Source: Synechococcus sp. AG-683-C23 (lineage in GTDB: Bacteria; Cyanobacteriota; Cyanobacteriia; PCC-6307; Cyanobiaceae). Taken from it: 46,636 bases of DNA. Where the stretch lies: NCBI GenBank assembly GCA_003208835.1, contig QCVD01000019.1, forward strand, positions 1 to 46,636, given 5' to 3'. The number at the start of each line of letters is the position of its first letter. Position 1 is the stretch's first letter. This document shows positions 25,692-33,351 of this stretch, one piece after another. Made by a program: the position numbers and the translations under genes. The notes beneath the pieces are model-generated. The model saw only the letters and a program-made list of their open reading frames with translations. It searched no databases and was not told the origin of the DNA.

Positions 25692-26171
25692 TCAGTTCTG
25701 ACAATCAGCGCAGATGGCTCTGACGTTCAAGCTTGATTCAATCAATTTGAAATTAAATGTTTGAGCGGCTTCTGCACCGGCGGCAAGCACTGAATCACTT
25801 TCAAATTCTTCGGTACGTCCACAACGGATACAAACCACGTGGTGATGGTCCCTGTGGTCGTCGTCTGCTAACTCAAACCGGCGCCCTCCTTCGCTGAGTT
25901 CAAGCTCCTGAAGAAAGCCCATGTCGGCTAGCAGTCGCAGGGTGCGATACACCGTGGCCAGGGATACCTTGAGCTTGAGATCCACCAGTTGCTGGTGAAC
26001 CTCTTCTGCACTGAGGTGGCAGCCCGAACCACGCCGTTCAAACAATTCCAGCACCCGTTTGCGCTGGGGAGTGAGACGTCGTCCGTCTTGATGAAGCCCA
26101 TCTTCGAGGGATCCGTCGTCAGGACTAGGCACTGAGGTCGGCAACACGCAAAGTCGACCAGCTGTTCTCAA
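25692..26171 (-). CDS. Fur-family metalloregulator
   Basis: A 159-residue Fur/Zur/PerR-type repressor. The winged helix occupies roughly residues 25-95 (LTPQRKRVLELF, then the recognition region SLATVYRTLRLLADMGF). The metal-sensing part has ELADDDHRDHHHVVCIRCG followed by a terminal CADC, giving two CxxC structural zinc sites. The His-rich core is present, so metal sensing is intact; which metal (Fe, Zn) or peroxide it senses cannot be decided. The called start is TTG; a GTG at 26147 or 26132 would give a more usual N-terminus. It is convergent with the repeat-protein gene. Confidence 0.88.
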   Translation of the reverse strand: MRTAGRLCVLPTSVPSPDDGSLEDGLHQDGRRLTPQRKRVLELFERRGSGCHLSAEEVHQQLVDLKLKVSLATVYRTLRLLADMGFLQELELSEGGRRFELADDDHRDHHHVVCIRCGRTEEFESDSVLAAGAEAAQTFNFKLIESSLNVRAICADCQN

Positions 26172-26315
26172 TAGTAACGACTAATGAGAGCTCGCACCAC
26201 CATTAAACCCACTCGCCTTGTTGACACATTGGCTTCTGTAATCGGGCGTTGAGGGGTGGTTGATGCCTTGATTACCGCGGTGATACGGTCCGGGCGTTGG
26301 TTCGTTTTTGGCTGG

Positions 26316-26582
26316 ATGGAAACCCATGTGCTCACATTCACCATCAAGAAACCGTTCAGCGAGTGGCTCAAGACCTATGACGCCTCGCGTCCTCTCCAAA
26401 AAATGGCTGGCATTACATCTCTCTATCGCGGGGTGAGTCCGGATGACCCCACCAAAATTTGTGCCGTGATGCAGGCCAAACCCGGTGTGATGGCTCAGTT
26501 TATGGATGATCACAAAGACACGATTGCCGCATCAGGACATGTGTTGGAGAGCACGGTTCATCAGGTTTTTGTGGATGCCTAA
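26316..26582 (+). CDS. DUF3764 family protein
   Basis: An 88-residue small soluble protein matching the DUF3764 family of marine picocyanobacteria, beginning METHVLTFTIKKPFSEW and including the GITSLYRGVSPDDPTKICAVMQ segment. The fold looks like a ferredoxin-like dimeric alpha-beta barrel small protein, which is only an inference. The ATG at 26316 is preferred over in-frame extension to 26256. Its stop overlaps the next start by one base (TAATG), so it is co-translated with the Trp-rich gene. Confidence 0.75.
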   Translation: METHVLTFTIKKPFSEWLKTYDASRPLQKMAGITSLYRGVSPDDPTKICAVMQAKPGVMAQFMDDHKDTIAASGHVLESTVHQVFVDA

Positions 26583-26848
26583 TGGCTTGGTTTCCAGCGA
26601 AGGCTTGGACGAGCCAACGGGCGGTTGGGGGGTATCGACATTTTCAGCTCGTGACCCAAGGCGGACAGGGCGATCAACGCTGGGTTGAGCTGTCTGCCGT
26701 TCTTGAACCAGCCCATCGAGAACGTGTTTTGTGGCGTGACCTCAACGATGCCGATTACTGGTGCAGTGGTTGGCAGCAGATCGTTGAAAACGACGATGAC
26801 GTTGTTAATCACAATCATGATGTTAAATCCGGTGAGGCTGTGGAGTGA
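26582..26848 (+). CDS. Trp-rich conserved protein (TIGR02450/DUF2389-like)
   Basis: An 88-residue protein with spaced tryptophans: KAWTSQRAVGGYRHFQLV, then RWVELSAVLEP, VLWRDLNDADYWCSGW. This is the pattern of the small TIGR02450 family, common in cyanobacteria and marine proteobacteria, of unknown function. The last 25 residues are acidic (ENDDDVVNHNHDV) and variable. It follows the DUF3764 gene with a one-base overlap. Confidence 0.7.
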   Translation: MAWFPAKAWTSQRAVGGYRHFQLVTQGGQGDQRWVELSAVLEPAHRERVLWRDLNDADYWCSGWQQIVENDDDVVNHNHDVKSGEAVE

Positions 26849-26854
26849 TGGTTT

Positions 26855-27106
26855 TCAGTCCATGCGCTGTTGCGACTCTCGGAATGCTTCAAGTTTGTCG
26901 ATATCTTTCTCCTCATCAATGGTGTAATCAGTGAGGATTAATGCCTTTCCGATTGTGCCGAGCGCATATTCGATGCGATCTAAATAACGCCGTCCGTCCT
27001 TATTTTGTTGTGCTGCCCGGATTACATCAGGTCTTAATTGATCCGAGAGGCGTTCGATGGTTTCAGCAATCTCCCGAGCCTCGATCAGGGAATGGTTTTG
27101 ATCCAT
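26855..27106 (-). CDS. Small helical hypothetical protein
   Basis: An 83-residue soluble, highly charged protein from the ATG at 27106 (MDQNHSLIEAREIAET) to the stop at 26855. It looks all-helical, with the conserved-looking core LRPDVIRAAQQNKDGRRYLDRIEYALGTIGKALILTDYTI. The frame is open to 27214, but the extra 36 residues do not match its character. Convergent with the Trp-rich gene. No family recognised. Confidence 0.6.
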   Translation of the reverse strand: MDQNHSLIEAREIAETIERLSDQLRPDVIRAAQQNKDGRRYLDRIEYALGTIGKALILTDYTIDEEKDIDKLEAFRESQQRMD

Positions 27107-27323
27107 TGATTCGAACCTGTCCAGATCCTCATCTTGACAGATTCCTTCAAAAATCCTGCACCATGGGTTGCTGATTAGAAAGGCTATTCTTCTGGCCCAT
27201 AAAAGAACGCTCAACAGGTTGCTCAGTTTCCACTCCCGTTATTGAGAAGGGAAGGTGGGGAAATTTCAATAAACTCCACGAGCCCGCTTCGTATTTTTTA
27301 CGCGTCGTGCCAGCGTTAGACGA

Positions 27324-27902
27324 TTGTTGGAGTTCATCTTGTTGGTCTCGATCCGCTCAGCATTCTTGGTGGCTCTTTTATGCGTTGTTGGATGCTCAGA
27401 TTCAGCAGAAACCCGATCTCCGCAGATGGTTCAAGCTGCACAAGATCAGGCTACGAACTCAGTGGTTCTGCCTGGTCAAGCGGGGCCAACATCAGAGCGT
27501 CCTGAGGCAGAAACCCTGCGCTTAACCATGCGAAGAACCAACGACCTCTTCCCTGATGGCAACAGTGTTTGGCTGGTGGAATTGCATAGTGATGCGTCCC
27601 TGTTGGCCAGCTGGACAGCCGCCAGTGGGATTGCGCAACGTCAAACTTCTGATCGCTTGTGGAGTCCTGGAAATGCTTCCCCGTTACCGGCTGGAACCTA
27701 TCGTCTTGGCGCGCCGGAACCTTGGGGGGATGACCTTTGGTTCGATCTTCAGCCTCGTTTTGAGACCACACGTAGTGCCTTGGGTGTTCACCGCTGTTAT
27801 CCAGGGACCGGATGTATCTGTATCCCAAGCCGCACTGACATTGATGCATTAGCTGGCTGGGTGAAGATGGCTGAACTGCGTGAGATTACGGTGAGCAATT
27901 AA
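27324..27902 (+). CDS. Lipoprotein with L,D-transpeptidase-like C-terminus
   Basis: A 192-residue protein. The N-terminus is a lipoprotein signal ending in the lipobox VVGC. A Ser/Gln-rich linker leads to a C-terminal domain in which SALGVHRCYPGTGCICIP followed by LAGWVKMAELREITV resembles the active-site end of L,D-transpeptidase (YkuD-like or related small) enzymes, where a His is followed by a Gly-Cys-Ile nucleophile segment. Here the segment reads GTGCICIP with an extra Cys. The domain is short, and I cannot confirm catalysis. The start is a TTG near 27324; periplasmic anchoring in the inner or outer membrane is predicted. Confidence 0.6.
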   Translation: MLEFILLVSIRSAFLVALLCVVGCSDSAETRSPQMVQAAQDQATNSVVLPGQAGPTSERPEAETLRLTMRRTNDLFPDGNSVWLVELHSDASLLASWTAASGIAQRQTSDRLWSPGNASPLPAGTYRLGAPEPWGDDLWFDLQPRFETTRSALGVHRCYPGTGCICIPSRTDIDALAGWVKMAELREITVSN

Positions 27903-28188
27903 TATATTTTATTCATTTTTTGGGATAAATAGTTGATCTTGGCTTTGCTTTCATGGTTTATTTTTGATTCAAAGATCCTCGCCTCTTGATTGACTCTCTG
28001 GACGTGCAGATAGGTTTCATTGAAATAGAATAGTGTGGTTTGATTTGGGTATCATCAAATTTTGCCTTGGGTGTTGATTAGAGTGGTTTCACATGACGTT
28101 GCGGTTGAATCGTTTTTGTTGACAGAGCGCTTCATTGAATTATTATATTTTCATGCTTTCTGGTGTTGTAAAAGAATCTATCTACCAT
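27903..28188. other. AT-rich intergenic stretch
   Basis: These 286 bp are visibly AT-richer than the flanking genes. The frame of the following small membrane protein is open from 28135, but I see no other gene, RNA or strong hairpin here. It marks the left edge of a 2.3-kb accessory region of very small ORFs. Confidence 0.4.
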
Positions 28189-28413
28189 ATGAGAATATTC
28201 TTTTTGACATCATCTGAACTTAGGTTTGCTCTTAAGGGCTTTGCGCTGAAGGTGATTCTATTTTTTGTGATTGAGTTTCTAGTCTGTCAGCTTGATGATT
28301 CGCGTGCTGCTTGTCGGCTTGTCGAGCGTGGATTTTTCCCCTCCCTCGCCGTATTTGCTGTGATGGATCTTCTGGTGATTCCTCGGCTTCGCCGCCGTAT
28401 CAAGGCTCGCTGA
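28189..28413 (+). CDS. Small membrane protein, unknown
   Basis: A 74-residue frame from the ATG at 28189 (MRIFFLTSSELRF), with a hydrophobic helix (VILFFVIEFLVC) near residue 25, a loop, and a second weaker hydrophobic segment (LAVFAVMDLLVIP) before a basic end (RLRRRIKAR). This positive-inside pattern suggests two membrane passes. Starts further upstream (28153, 28135) are possible. No family known. Confidence 0.5.
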   Translation: MRIFFLTSSELRFALKGFALKVILFFVIEFLVCQLDDSRAACRLVERGFFPSLAVFAVMDLLVIPRLRRRIKAR

Positions 28414-28500
28414 TGGATCAATGTGCAGGGTGGGTTTTCCCCACGCTTTGAGTGCACTGAGGAAATTGTTGTCTTGTAAAGTTGTCTTTTAGAAATTTCC

Positions 28501-28677
28501 ATGAATAAAGCGATAGGCCCTATTCGTCGCGCTTCTATCTATGGATCGGTCAGCTACTTAGGCCTTATTTTAATAAACAATAGCAATCTCGAACTGCCCA
28601 GTATGTGGATTGCGTATCTTCCAATGTTTATAGGTGTCTATGCCCTAACGCAATGGGTTGACCGTCGCTTTAGTTGA
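28501..28677 (+). CDS. Tiny membrane protein, unknown
   Basis: A 58-residue frame starting MNKAIGPIRRAS. It has two hydrophobic stretches (SYLGLILI and WIAYLPMFIGVYAL) separated by a polar loop and ends WVDRRFS. The gene follows the previous small membrane protein by 87 bp on the same strand. The reading is tidy and protein-like, but there is no known family. Confidence 0.4.
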   Translation: MNKAIGPIRRASIYGSVSYLGLILINNSNLELPSMWIAYLPMFIGVYALTQWVDRRFS

Positions 28678-28734
28678 TTCAGATCTTTAAGTAATTTTCC
28701 ATTCTAGATCAATAATTTGCTTAGTTCTGAGTTT

Positions 28735-28769
28735 TTGAACATTTCAGAGATGATGTCTGAAATGCTCAA
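28735..28769. repeat. Inverted repeat (hairpin)
   Basis: CATTTCAGA (28740-28748) and TCTGAAATG (28756-28764) form a perfect 9-bp stem with a seven-base loop; TTGA and TCAA extend it after one mismatch. It sits in the gap between the tiny plus-strand gene and the end of the 44-residue minus-strand gene, where it could end either transcript, though no long T-run follows. Confidence 0.5.
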
Positions 28770-28792
28770 AATATCTTCCTGACGCTTAATGG

Positions 28793-28927
28793 TTACCCAT
28801 TAAGAGAATAAGCATTCGCTACTCCCCAAACAGCGAGCGCCGTAATGGATGCAAAGACGACAGCTGTCCATGCTGCTAGCTCAGCCTGTTGTCCTTGATT
28901 TTGCGAAGCCTGAAGACGACGTGCCAT
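28793..28927 (-). CDS. 44-residue single-pass membrane protein
   Basis: A short frame starting MARRLQASQNQGQQAELAAW, then a single hydrophobic helix (TAVVFASITALAVWGVANAY) and a SLNG end. The layout, a short polar N-terminus and one membrane helix, is that of the many tiny subunits of photosynthetic and respiratory complexes, but I cannot match it to a known Psb, Psa, Pet or Ndh subunit or to a high-light-inducible protein. Too short for most gene finders. Confidence 0.5.
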   Translation of the reverse strand: MARRLQASQNQGQQAELAAWTAVVFASITALAVWGVANAYSLNG

Positions 28928-29017
28928 GGAGATTGATTTCAACTCTTCATGTTTGGCTCAGGATGATGTCTCAAATCAAGGAATGTGACCAAACCAGGAC
29001 GATGTTATGAGATTCAT

Positions 29018-29051
29018 GCTGATGGGATCCCTGTTAGACGGGATCATCAGC
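29018..29051. repeat. Bulged inverted repeat
   Basis: GATCCC (29026-29031) pairs with GGGATC (29040-29045), and GCTGAT (29018-29023) with ATCAGC (29046-29051), leaving a GG bulge and an eight-base loop. CCTTTT follows within three bases on the plus strand. Possible transcription terminator or processed RNA hairpin. Confidence 0.4.
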
Positions 29052-29148
29052 ACCTTTTCGTCGTTTTATTGTTGCCTTGGTGGAATATTTGTGAATCTAA
29101 AATGTCAATCAATATAGATGCAATAGTTAAAGATCTTGGTGGGCACGC

Positions 29149-29376
29149 TTACTGGTCTGGCTGCTCAGATTTTAATTTGGCAACAGCTTCATTTTCAGCG
29201 CGTTCTTTTAATACTCTTTTGGAAATACTTGCCACAGTAATACCTTGTTGATTTCTCAGAATAACGGCATCAATTCCAGTTGTACTTTTTGACAAATCGA
29301 TATCTGAAGCTGATTGGATTTTGCCAGTGCTTATGGCGAATTGAATGGCAGTGTTGAAAGAGCTCGTGTCTGCCAT
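29149..29376 (-). CDS. Small soluble hypothetical protein
   Basis: A 75-residue protein starting MADTSSFNTAIQFAISTG, with the internal segment DIDLSKSTTGIDAVILRNQQGITVASISKRVL and a charged C-terminus. It reads as a real, conserved-style protein of the marine Synechococcus accessory set, but I know no family. No signal peptide or membrane helix. Role unknown. Confidence 0.55.
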   Translation of the reverse strand: MADTSSFNTAIQFAISTGKIQSASDIDLSKSTTGIDAVILRNQQGITVASISKRVLKERAENEAVAKLKSEQPDQ

Positions 29377-29555
29377 GGTGAGATTGATGAACTATTTTAA
29401 TCCTAATTGATTGGCGTCAAGTTTGATGTTTGTATTGCCGTTTCGTATTGCTTCTTGTATTTGTATGACGAGGTGGTCAAGTTATCGGCCAAGTGCTTTG
29501 ACGTTGAATTCGTTGGTTGTTTATATGGGGTCATGAACATTCTGTTTTCAGTTGC

Positions 29556-29723
29556 TTATCGGCAGCATTTGTAGATTCTCTGTCGATCTGGGGTTCGGGC
29601 GACTTCTTTGCATTGTTCTCGATCTGGATTGGTTGGTGAGACGATCGTGAAACATTCTGCCGCCAAAGAACCAGTCCCAGTTGTCGCTAAGACAACTATT
29701 GCGTAAGCAACTACTTTGATCAT
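29556..29723 (-). CDS. Small secreted Cys-containing peptide
   Basis: A 55-residue frame. Residues 1-22 form a clear signal peptide (MIKVVAYAIVVLATT..., ending SLAA), leaving a mature peptide of about 33 residues with Cys at positions 24, 38, 53 and 54 and several Arg/Asp/Pro. Such a layout could form a disulfide-bonded exported micropeptide. It is too short for a default length cut-off, which may be why it would be missed. No family is recognised and expression is not shown. Confidence 0.45.
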   Translation of the reverse strand: MIKVVAYAIVVLATTGTGSLAAECFTIVSPTNPDREQCKEVARTPDRQRIYKCCR

Positions 29724-29769
29724 CTTGCTCGCACAATAAGCTTAATATTAGCAGATGTATTCTTCGAAA

Positions 29770-29943
29770 TTAGTTTTTTCTTGTGAGCATGGTGTCAGAT
29801 TTTTGGTTTGAATTCGTGCTCCATTGCGGCTGAGTTTGTGGCTTTTGCTCAAGAGTAATAACGGCGCTTGCGAAAATAATGATCAATGGAACGAGCTTCA
29901 AGCCCTGATATCGATTGGCTTGTCGGAAAATACAGCGTGTCAT
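29770..29943 (-). CDS. Tiny single-pass membrane protein
   Basis: A 57-residue frame starting MTRCIFRQANRYQG with one hydrophobic helix (LKLVPLIIIFASAVITL) and a polar Gln/Asn/Thr-rich tail. The basic N-terminus before the helix fits an N-in orientation or a signal anchor. It lies upstream of the secreted Cys peptide on the same strand (47 bp gap). No family known; the call rests on the helix and charge pattern. Confidence 0.35.
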   Translation of the reverse strand: MTRCIFRQANRYQGLKLVPLIIIFASAVITLEQKPQTQPQWSTNSNQKSDTMLTRKN

Positions 29944-30034
29944 TGCCGACCTAAAACAGTTTCTATAGCTCTAGGCAAAGACACTGAATCTGGGCTTCGC
30001 TGCAGCTGTGAAAATGGTTTGAATTGTCTGAGAA

Positions 30035-30265
30035 TCAACCAGACGATTCAGGTTTTTCAATGTCGCGGCGGATCAGTTCCAGAAGATACGAGGGGGATTT
30101 GTAACGGGTCGGCAAGCAACGATTCAGGGTTTCAAGATGACCCCAACACACCGTGCGTTCAATTTCTTTGGCTGATTTCCCTTGTTGAAGCAAGCGCCGT
30201 AGTGCCTTGCAGTACATGGGATAGCCCGCCTCGAGTTCGCCGATGGTGAGTTTTGCCTGAGGCAT
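30035..30265 (-). CDS. Small conserved-looking protein
   Basis: A 76-residue basic protein starting MPQAKLTIGELEAGYPMY with KALRRLLQQGKSAKEIERTVCWGHLETLNRCLP in the middle. The central helices, and the Trp/Cys pair in RTVCWGHLETL, look like a compact helical domain, possibly helix-turn-helix-like, though I cannot name it. It is the most upstream gene of the minus-strand small-gene group. Confidence 0.6.
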   Translation of the reverse strand: MPQAKLTIGELEAGYPMYCKALRRLLQQGKSAKEIERTVCWGHLETLNRCLPTRYKSPSYLLELIRRDIEKPESSG

Positions 30266-30411
30266 CGAACCTTCTCATCCACCAATACAACTTATGTGTT
30301 CGTCCTTCCTAAAAAGTGAACCTGTTTTCCTTCTTGACGAGGAGAGTGCATGGCGTCCTTGATCCATCTGCACCCCTGCTGGTTTTGAGTTTCAGTGGTT
30401 CATTTCAAAAG

Positions 30412-30801
30412 TCATCCCATCCATGCAACGCAATCGATCTCAACCCTTGCACCTTTAGGGAGCGCTGCTACTTGAACGCAGGCGCGGGCGGGGCTAATTC
30501 CGCCACCAAACATCTCCGCATAAATAGCATTTACTGTTCCAAAATCGGCTAGATCAGCTAAGAAAACGGTGGTGCGAACCACCTGTTCCGCAGATGCTCC
30601 AGCTTCCGTAAGTACGGCCTTTAAATTTTTCAAGACTTGATGGGTCTCGGCCGCAACATCGCCATTCCCCACCATGGCTCCTGTGGCTGGGTCGAGAGGG
30701 ATCTGCCCCGAGCAATACAACCATCCCCCAGCCAAGACTGCTTGGTTGTACGGACCAACAGGTGCTGGGGCAGCTGTGGTGGTGATGGCTTGATGCGGCA
30801 T
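30412..30801 (-). CDS. ridA: RidA family enamine/imine deaminase
   Basis: A 129-residue RidA (YjgF/YER057c/UK114) protein, which hydrolyses reactive 2-aminoacrylate and related enamines released by PLP enzymes. Family marks: PVGPYNQAVLAGGWLYCSGQIPLDP, the ETHQVLKNLKAVL helix, and the C-terminal active-site Arg in PARACVQVAALPKGARVEIDCVA. Length is normal for the family; it should form a trimer. Its ATG (30799-30801) shares bases with a candidate ATG of the divergent ABC ATPase gene. Confidence 0.93.
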   Translation of the reverse strand: MPHQAITTTAAPAPVGPYNQAVLAGGWLYCSGQIPLDPATGAMVGNGDVAAETHQVLKNLKAVLTEAGASAEQVVRTTVFLADLADFGTVNAIYAEMFGGGISPARACVQVAALPKGARVEIDCVAWMG

Positions 30802-30820
30802 GGCTGGACAGCAGAGCAGA

Positions 30821-31939
30821 ATGGTTTCAAATCATCGCGTTTTACTGTTGGAAAGGGTCTCAGGACCGGTTGAAATTCGCGGTCTTTGGCATCGCTACAA
30901 GGAGTCGTCGAGCGACTGGACCCTTCGTGGCATCAATCTTGAGCTCCAAGCTGGAGAGCTTGTGGGGTTGTTGGGGCCCTCTGGTTGCGGAAAGACGACC
31001 CTTCTTCGCTTGATTGCAGGCTTCGAGCGCCCTGAGCAAGGATCCGTTCATCTTCAAAACCGCATCGTGGCGGGGGGGCAGCACTGGATTCCCCCTGAGC
31101 GCCGCGGAGTTGGGATGGTGTTTCAGGACTATGCCCTGTTCCCCCACCTCACAGCGTGGCAAAACGCTTGCTTTGGCCTTCGTCCAGGTCAAGACAACAG
31201 TCGTGCCACCTGGTTGCTTGATCTCTTAGGCCTCCAGGGGCTTGAGCAGCGCTATCCCCATCAATTGTCTGGCGGACAGCGTCAACGCCTGGCCTTAGCC
31301 CGTGCTTTGGCTCCAGCCCCTCAGGTGGTGCTCCTTGATGAGCCTTTTTCCAATCTCGATGTGGAGGTGCGCCTCCGTCTCCGCAGTGAACTGGCTTCGG
31401 TGTTGCAGGTTTGCGGAGCCAGTGGACTGTTGGTGACCCACGACCCTGGCGAGGCTCTTGCCATCTGTGACCGTATTGCTGTGATGCGAGATGGGGTGTT
31501 GCACCAGTGCGCAACACCGAGAGATCTAGTTGATGATCCCGCTACTCCTTTCGTTGGGCGTTTTGTTCTCCAGGCGAATTTGATTCCTGTTTGGCCAGAG
31601 GCAGACAACCGCTTGCACTGTTGCCTTGGCAGCCTTCCTGTGCCGCCGCAGCTGTCCTTGGAGTCTTGGCCCGACGATGCAAGTGTTCTGGTGGATCCAG
31701 CAGCGATCTCATTGGAGCCTGAGCCCGAGTCTGAGGCCTGTGTGATGGGACGAGAATTTCAAGGCCATGCATGGCAACTAAGGGTCCAAGCGGCTGAACA
31801 TCAGCTTCGTGTCACCCAGCCCCTGGAGAACGATTACGACAGAGGCACACGCTGTCGTCTTGGTTTCCGAAAGGGCGCCAAGGCCATGTTGTTTCCCCAA
31901 CGCATCAGTTTGAGCGCCAGTGATCCTTATGGCTCCTGA
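30821..31939 (+). CDS. futC: Fe3+-type ABC transporter ATP-binding protein
   Basis: An ATPase of 372 residues (from the ATG at 30821) or 379 (from 30800). Walker [11 protein letters not shown]-loop [11 protein letters not shown], signature [15 protein letters not shown], Walker [13 protein letters not shown] and switch His VTHDPGEAL are all intact. The C-terminal ~130 residues form the regulatory TOBE-like domain seen in Fe3+ (FbpC/FutC), sulfate and spermidine importers. FutC is the best guess by overall resemblance, but no permease or binding protein is adjacent, so the ligand is unproven. Starts at 30800 and 30821 are both possible; the first overlaps the ridA start. Confidence 0.8.
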   Translation: MVSNHRVLLLERVSGPVEIRGLWHRYKESSSDWTLRGINLELQAGELVGLLGPSGCGKTTLLRLIAGFERPEQGSVHLQNRIVAGGQHWIPPERRGVGMVFQDYALFPHLTAWQNACFGLRPGQDNSRATWLLDLLGLQGLEQRYPHQLSGGQRQRLALARALAPAPQVVLLDEPFSNLDVEVRLRLRSELASVLQVCGASGLLVTHDPGEALAICDRIAVMRDGVLHQCATPRDLVDDPATPFVGRFVLQANLIPVWPEADNRLHCCLGSLPVPPQLSLESWPDDASVLVDPAAISLEPEPESEACVMGREFQGHAWQLRVQAAEHQLRVTQPLENDYDRGTRCRLGFRKGAKAMLFPQRISLSASDPYGS

Positions 31940-32660
31940 GCTCGGCGAGTTGTTCGATCGATTCCGCCTGCATAAATAAGTTCGTGCGTTTCTCGGCACC
32001 AATGCTTGAGGGAAGACTCAGATCCCCGCGGCAGCGGAGCTCCTTCACGGACTGATAGCGCGAGGTGATTTCGACGTCGTTAGGACGTTGCTCTGTGGCC
32101 CAGCGCAAATTGGCTTCTGTGTATTCATGGGCGCAGCACACAAGAGTTTCCTCCGGCAACGCCGCTAAGCGTTGGAGCGCTCGATACATGTCCTGAGCGG
32201 AGCCCTCAAACAACCGTCCGCAACCACCGGCAAAGAGTGTGTCGCCACAAAACACCAGCGGTCCCAAGTTTGGGTCCTTCTCTGCGTCGTCCCGAAGGAT
32301 GAATGCGATGTGGGCGGAGGTGTGGGCCGCTACATCCATCACTTCAACACGCCGACCCAGAACGTTGATCGCATCGCCATCGGAAACGCCCATTGTTTGA
32401 AAAGGGATCCTGAGCCGATCGGCAGCGGCTGCTACGACTTCTGCCTGAGGCCATTCGCGCAACAGTTCTGGGGTTCCACCGATGTGATCGGCGTGATGGT
32501 GGGTTTGAAGGATTGCTGTCAGACCTATCCCGTGGGTCTTGAGCCAATGATTCACTGGATCAGCCACTGCTGGATCCACGACGACGGCGTTTTTGCCCCG
32601 AACCCAGATCCAAATCACGTTGTCTTGTAGGACGGGCAAGGCATGAAGTGTGGAGTGCAT
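31905..32660 (-). CDS. gloB: Glyoxalase II (hydroxyacylglutathione hydrolase)
   Basis: A 251-residue metallo-beta-lactamase-fold thioesterase that hydrolyses S-D-lactoylglutathione to lactate and glutathione. The binuclear metal motif THHHADH gives H54, H56, D58 and H59; further ligands lie in [21 protein letters not shown] and CAHEYT. The ATG at 32660 was chosen because the frame upstream of it (open to 32873) runs antisense through hisG. The start faces the hisG start with about 40 bp between, and its 3' end overlaps the ABC ATPase gene by 35 bp. Confidence 0.92.
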   Translation of the reverse strand: MHSTLHALPVLQDNVIWIWVRGKNAVVVDPAVADPVNHWLKTHGIGLTAILQTHHHADHIGGTPELLREWPQAEVVAAAADRLRIPFQTMGVSDGDAINVLGRRVEVMDVAAHTSAHIAFILRDDAEKDPNLGPLVFCGDTLFAGGCGRLFEGSAQDMYRALQRLAALPEETLVCCAHEYTEANLRWATEQRPNDVEITSRYQSVKELRCRGDLSLPSSIGAEKRTNLFMQAESIEQLAELRSHKDHWRSN

Positions 32661-32700
32661 CGTTAAAGTCCTGCCTGGTGTCCCGGTCAACGCTGGATCC

Positions 32701-33351
32701 ATGATTACCGTCGCGTTGGCAAAAGGTGCGCTTCTAAAAGACTCCGTGGCGCGTTTCGCTGCAGCGGGTCTCGACTTTTCGGCTGTGCTGGATAAGGACA
32801 ATCGACAATTAATGGTTCCGACCCCGTGTGGACGGGCACGAGCCTTGTTGGTTCGAAATGGTGATGTGCCCACCTACGTGTCCTATGGACAAGCTCAACT
32901 CGGCGTTGTCGGATACGACGTTTTAAAGGAGCACCAGTTGCCAGTCGCACAGTTGGTTGACCTTGGTTTTGGTGGATGTCGGATGTCCGTTGCTGTTAAG
33001 GCCACTAGCGGATACCAACGAGCCTTGGATCTTCCCGCTCACTGCCGCGTTGCCAGCAAGTTCACGCACTGCGCTAGGGAATATTTCGATGCACTCGACC
33101 TTCCAGTTGAGCTGGTTCATTTGAACGGTTCCGTTGAACTCGGCCCGATTACAGGGATGTCTGAAGCGATTGTTGATCTCGTTGCAACGGGTCGCACGTT
33201 GCGGGATAACGGCCTCGTTGAAATCGAAGAACTGTTTCGCTCGTCGGCTCGATTGGTGGGACACCCTCTCTCCATGCGCCTCGATGACGGTGCGTTGTCC
33301 GAGATCGTGACGGCGATTCGCACCGTCACTTCACCGAAGGGAGAGGCTTAA
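32701..33351 (+). CDS. hisG: ATP phosphoribosyltransferase, short form
   Basis: A 216-residue HisG of the short class, catalysing the first step of histidine synthesis (ATP plus PRPP to phosphoribosyl-ATP). Starting at the ATG 32701 ([14 protein letters not shown]) gives the family N-terminus. The PRPP-binding region is seen as [25 protein letters not shown]. Short HisG lacks the C-terminal regulatory domain and normally needs a HisZ partner, not found in this window. Its stop overlaps the ABC exporter start. Confidence 0.94.
   Translation: MITVALAKGALLKDSVARFAAAGLDFSAVLDKDNRQLMVPTPCGRARALLVRNGDVPTYVSYGQAQLGVVGYDVLKEHQLPVAQLVDLGFGGCRMSVAVKATSGYQRALDLPAHCRVASKFTHCAREYFDALDLPVELVHLNGSVELGPITGMSEAIVDLVATGRTLRDNGLVEIEELFRSSARLVGHPLSMRLDDGALSEIVTAIRTVTSPKGEA

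Noticed and set aside
29824-30249. 141-codon plus-strand frame with many Cys
   Set aside because: It overlaps the more protein-like 76-codon and 57-codon minus-strand genes, starts at TTG, and its composition looks like an antisense shadow.
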